Origin: Chlorophyllum brunneum
Lineage: Eukaryota > Basidiomycota > Agaricomycetes > Agaricales > Agaricaceae
NCBI GenBank assembly: GCA_963576785.1
Contig: OY756139.1
Location: 3,906,001-3,970,000 of the forward strand
Direction: 5' to 3'
Length of the DNA: 64,000 bases
A program made the position numbers and the translations under genes. A model generated the notes under the pieces. The model was not told where the DNA came from and searched no databases. It was given only the letters and a program-made list of their open reading frames with translations. Below are positions 62,500 to 64,000 of the stretch, in pieces. The stretch's first letter is position 1, and each line of letters begins with the position of its first letter.

Positions 62500-63698
62500 T
62501 CATCGTCCTCGTTGATCTCTCTGATATGTGCCTTTTTGGGCGCCCAGCAGTTCTTTGATATGTGGCCCTGTTTGCCACAATTGTAACACGTTATCTTGGT
62601 GTACGTGACCTTCGTCTTCTTCCTGCAGTATTTGGCGATATGTCCATAGAGGTTGCAGTTGTAGCACCTCGGTTTTCCATTTTGATCAGTGTCTGCCCTT
62701 TGTCATCCTATCTCCATGGGCTGTCCTTTACCTCCATAAGTAACTCCGGTGGTGGTTCTGACATCTCCTCGGGTGATGTCTGTTGCTTCATAGCCTTGTC
62801 CTACCACGAGGATCATGGTTTTCCATTTGCTATATGTTGTTGGGATGGAGGTTGTCGGGTAGCCTACTATAGTTTGGATAATGTCTGCTCGGGTGTGACA
62901 TTTGAGGAGGAATATCGCGTGGGTGTCGTCTGTCCCCGCTTGGGCTCTCAATGCCTCGAATTCAATTAAGAAATCTGCTGTGTTCTTCTTCCCTTGTTTG
63001 AACGTCTCGATTTCTCCTTCTGCTATGGCTTTCCTATTCCCCAAGGAGAATGTGGCCTCTATTTCTTTTGTAAAGTCATCCCAACCCGGTGTTTTCTTAT
63101 TCTGGATGGCTTGTAGCTGCGTGTTGGCATAAGGGCCTGCTAGCCCCCCTTTCATTCTTGCCAGAATTGCTACTATCCTCTGTTCTTCTTCGTCTATCTT
63201 GTTGAACATTAGCCACAAGGATATGGCTCTCCACCAGTCGTCAAATCTGGTTCTATCTCCATTGAAATATCCTGGCTCTGGGGCTAGGTTTTTTGGGACA
63301 TTGATCTCTTCTGTCATTTCTGGTTCTATTTCTGGTTCGCTGTGTTTGTTTTCGTAGGTCTCGGCGATTTCTATATCGGCTGTGGCGTCGGCGACTTCTG
63401 TGTCAATTTCTTCTTCAAATGGAGCTGGTTCTTTGTCTGTGCTGTGTTCGGATTCTTCCTCGTAGGTCTCGGCGATATCTATATCGGATGTGTTCTCGGC
63501 GACTTCTGTGTCGAATTCGGTTTCAAATAGAGCTGTGTTTTCATCTACGCTGTGTTCGGATTTCTGCCGTTTAAGGCCTTCAGGGATTTCTGGTTCTGTT
63601 GATCGTTTAGATCCTGTTGCTACAGGTGAACCCTGGATGTCGGATGGTCTCGGAGCTCTGTATCTTCTTGGTGTTCTCGATGAGCTACTGCTGCTCAT
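62454..63698 (-). CDS. Ty3-A copy 3 gag (one in-frame TGA)
   Basis: 415 codons including the in-frame TGA, from MSSSSSSRTPRRY to EGSE-TAG. The N-terminal part has two acidic repeats (EEESEHSTDKEP..., AETYEN). The capsid domain has YFNGDRTRFDDWWRAI, TPGWDDFTKEIEATFSLGNRK, ETFKQGKKNTADFLIEFE and ADIIQTIVGYP. It is followed by PMEIG, TGA (62703-62705), QRADTDQNGK and two CCHC knuckles. The TGA is at the same codon in copy 1, while copy 2 has Arg. Either both young copies derive from one mutated parent or the stop is read through at low level to make Gag with and without the nucleic-acid-binding part. Confidence 0.9.
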
Positions 63699-63778
63699 AT
63701 ACTGTCGTCCTGGTCGGAGGCTATTATTCCAAGCCTAGCTACAAATAGTGGCACCTCTCTTGCAAGGTGAGTTGAATG

Positions 63779-63790
63779 ACACTTTACCAA
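63779..63790 (-). promoter_or_regulatory. Ty3-A copy 3 self-complementary primer binding site
   Basis: TTGGTAAAGTGT immediately inside the 5' LTR is complementary to ACACTTTACCAA in the LTR (63875-63886 on the plus strand), which lies just after the TATA box (63912-63920). All 12 nt pair, as in copies 1 and 2. Confidence 0.8.
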
Positions 63791-63791
63791 A

Positions 63792-64000
63792 TGTTACGAC
63801 CTTAGTCTCTGACTCAGGTTGCAAGCCTTTGGATAAAGGAAAGGAAGTAGAGAGAGGAAGAAGGGATGATACGATTGGTAAAGTGTAAGGAATACATCAA
63901 GTATTACTACACTTTATATACTAGTGGTAAGGGCTAAGAATAAGGGAGACGAGTAAAGGAGTCATAGGAGACGAGTAGAATGAGTCAGGTAGGAGGCATA
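63792..64000 (-). repeat. Ty3-A copy 3, 5' LTR (truncated by window end)
   Basis: The first 209 of about 302 bp in plus orientation, including the TATA box and the predicted RNA 5' end. Confidence 0.95.

Larger units (their letters stand above)
57629..64000 (-). mobile_element. Ty3/gypsy chromovirus, Ty3-A copy 3 (nearly complete, runs off window)
   Basis: LTR 57629-57930, third frame, pol, gag, PBS, and the first 209 bp of the second LTR (63792 onward). By the constant offset to copy 1, the element should end about 93 bp past the window. Pol and the third frame are intact, and gag has one TGA. LTR pair differences in the visible part are few. It is inserted in LINE copy 3 (flank CAAGG); the other flank is outside. 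Confidence 0.96.

Noticed and set aside
1..64000. tRNA or rRNA genes
   Set aside because: I saw no cloverleaf-consistent segment with A and B box motifs or rRNA core sequences; the tRNA-like matches are only primer binding sites.

Overview
The window looks like a transposon-dense accessory region of a mushroom-forming fungus (Agaricomycetes, most likely Agaricales). The grounds are FunK1-type fungal protein kinases, a NACHT/NLR fragment of the mushroom type, GT-AG introns of about 47-63 nt, chromodomain Ty3 elements, copia elements and an RNase H-bearing LINE. I cannot name the species. Almost everything is mobile DNA or gene debris. The only near-complete host gene is one FunK1 kinase (20840-23399).

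Layout. (1) 1-5887 and 17329-23217 are arms of a large inverted duplication whose inner 5 kb is almost identical. Each arm carries a truncated FAD-linked oxidase, a decayed FunK1 copy and a fuller FunK1 gene. (2) The 11.4 kb spacer (5888-17328) holds two 1137 bp LTRs of a Ty3 family (here Ty3-B), LTRs and a remnant of a second family (Ty3-A), a heme-binding MAPR-like gene, a degenerate copia element and a NACHT fragment fused to the right arm. (3) 23464-31250 is a third FunK1 copy split by a 6465 bp Ty3-A chromovirus with a perfect GTCTG target-site duplication. (4) 31303-32612 holds a decayed zinc-ribbon gene and a minisatellite. (5) 32630-41311 is an RT-deleted Ty3-A element with a LINE inside it. 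(6) 41312-64000 is a nested stack: Ty3-B copy 1, LINE copy 2, Ty3-B copy 2, copia-2, LINE copy 3 and a nearly full Ty3-A element cut by the window end.

Main points. Both Ty3 families carry, just inside the 5' LTR, a 12-nt sequence perfectly complementary to an LTR segment about 35 nt downstream of the TATA box, as expected for Tf1-type self-priming. The Ty3-B LTR also has a 211-codon reading frame in U3 and nine TGAAAC/GTTTCA motifs just upstream of its TATA box. Ty3-A carries a third reading frame after pol. Decay throughout follows CpG deamination: premature stops are mostly CGA-to-TGA, and all differences between the two LTRs of the 24555-31019 element lie at CpG sites.

Limits: domain calls come from reading motifs by eye, with no database search. 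Exon boundaries are inferred from splice consensus and frame.
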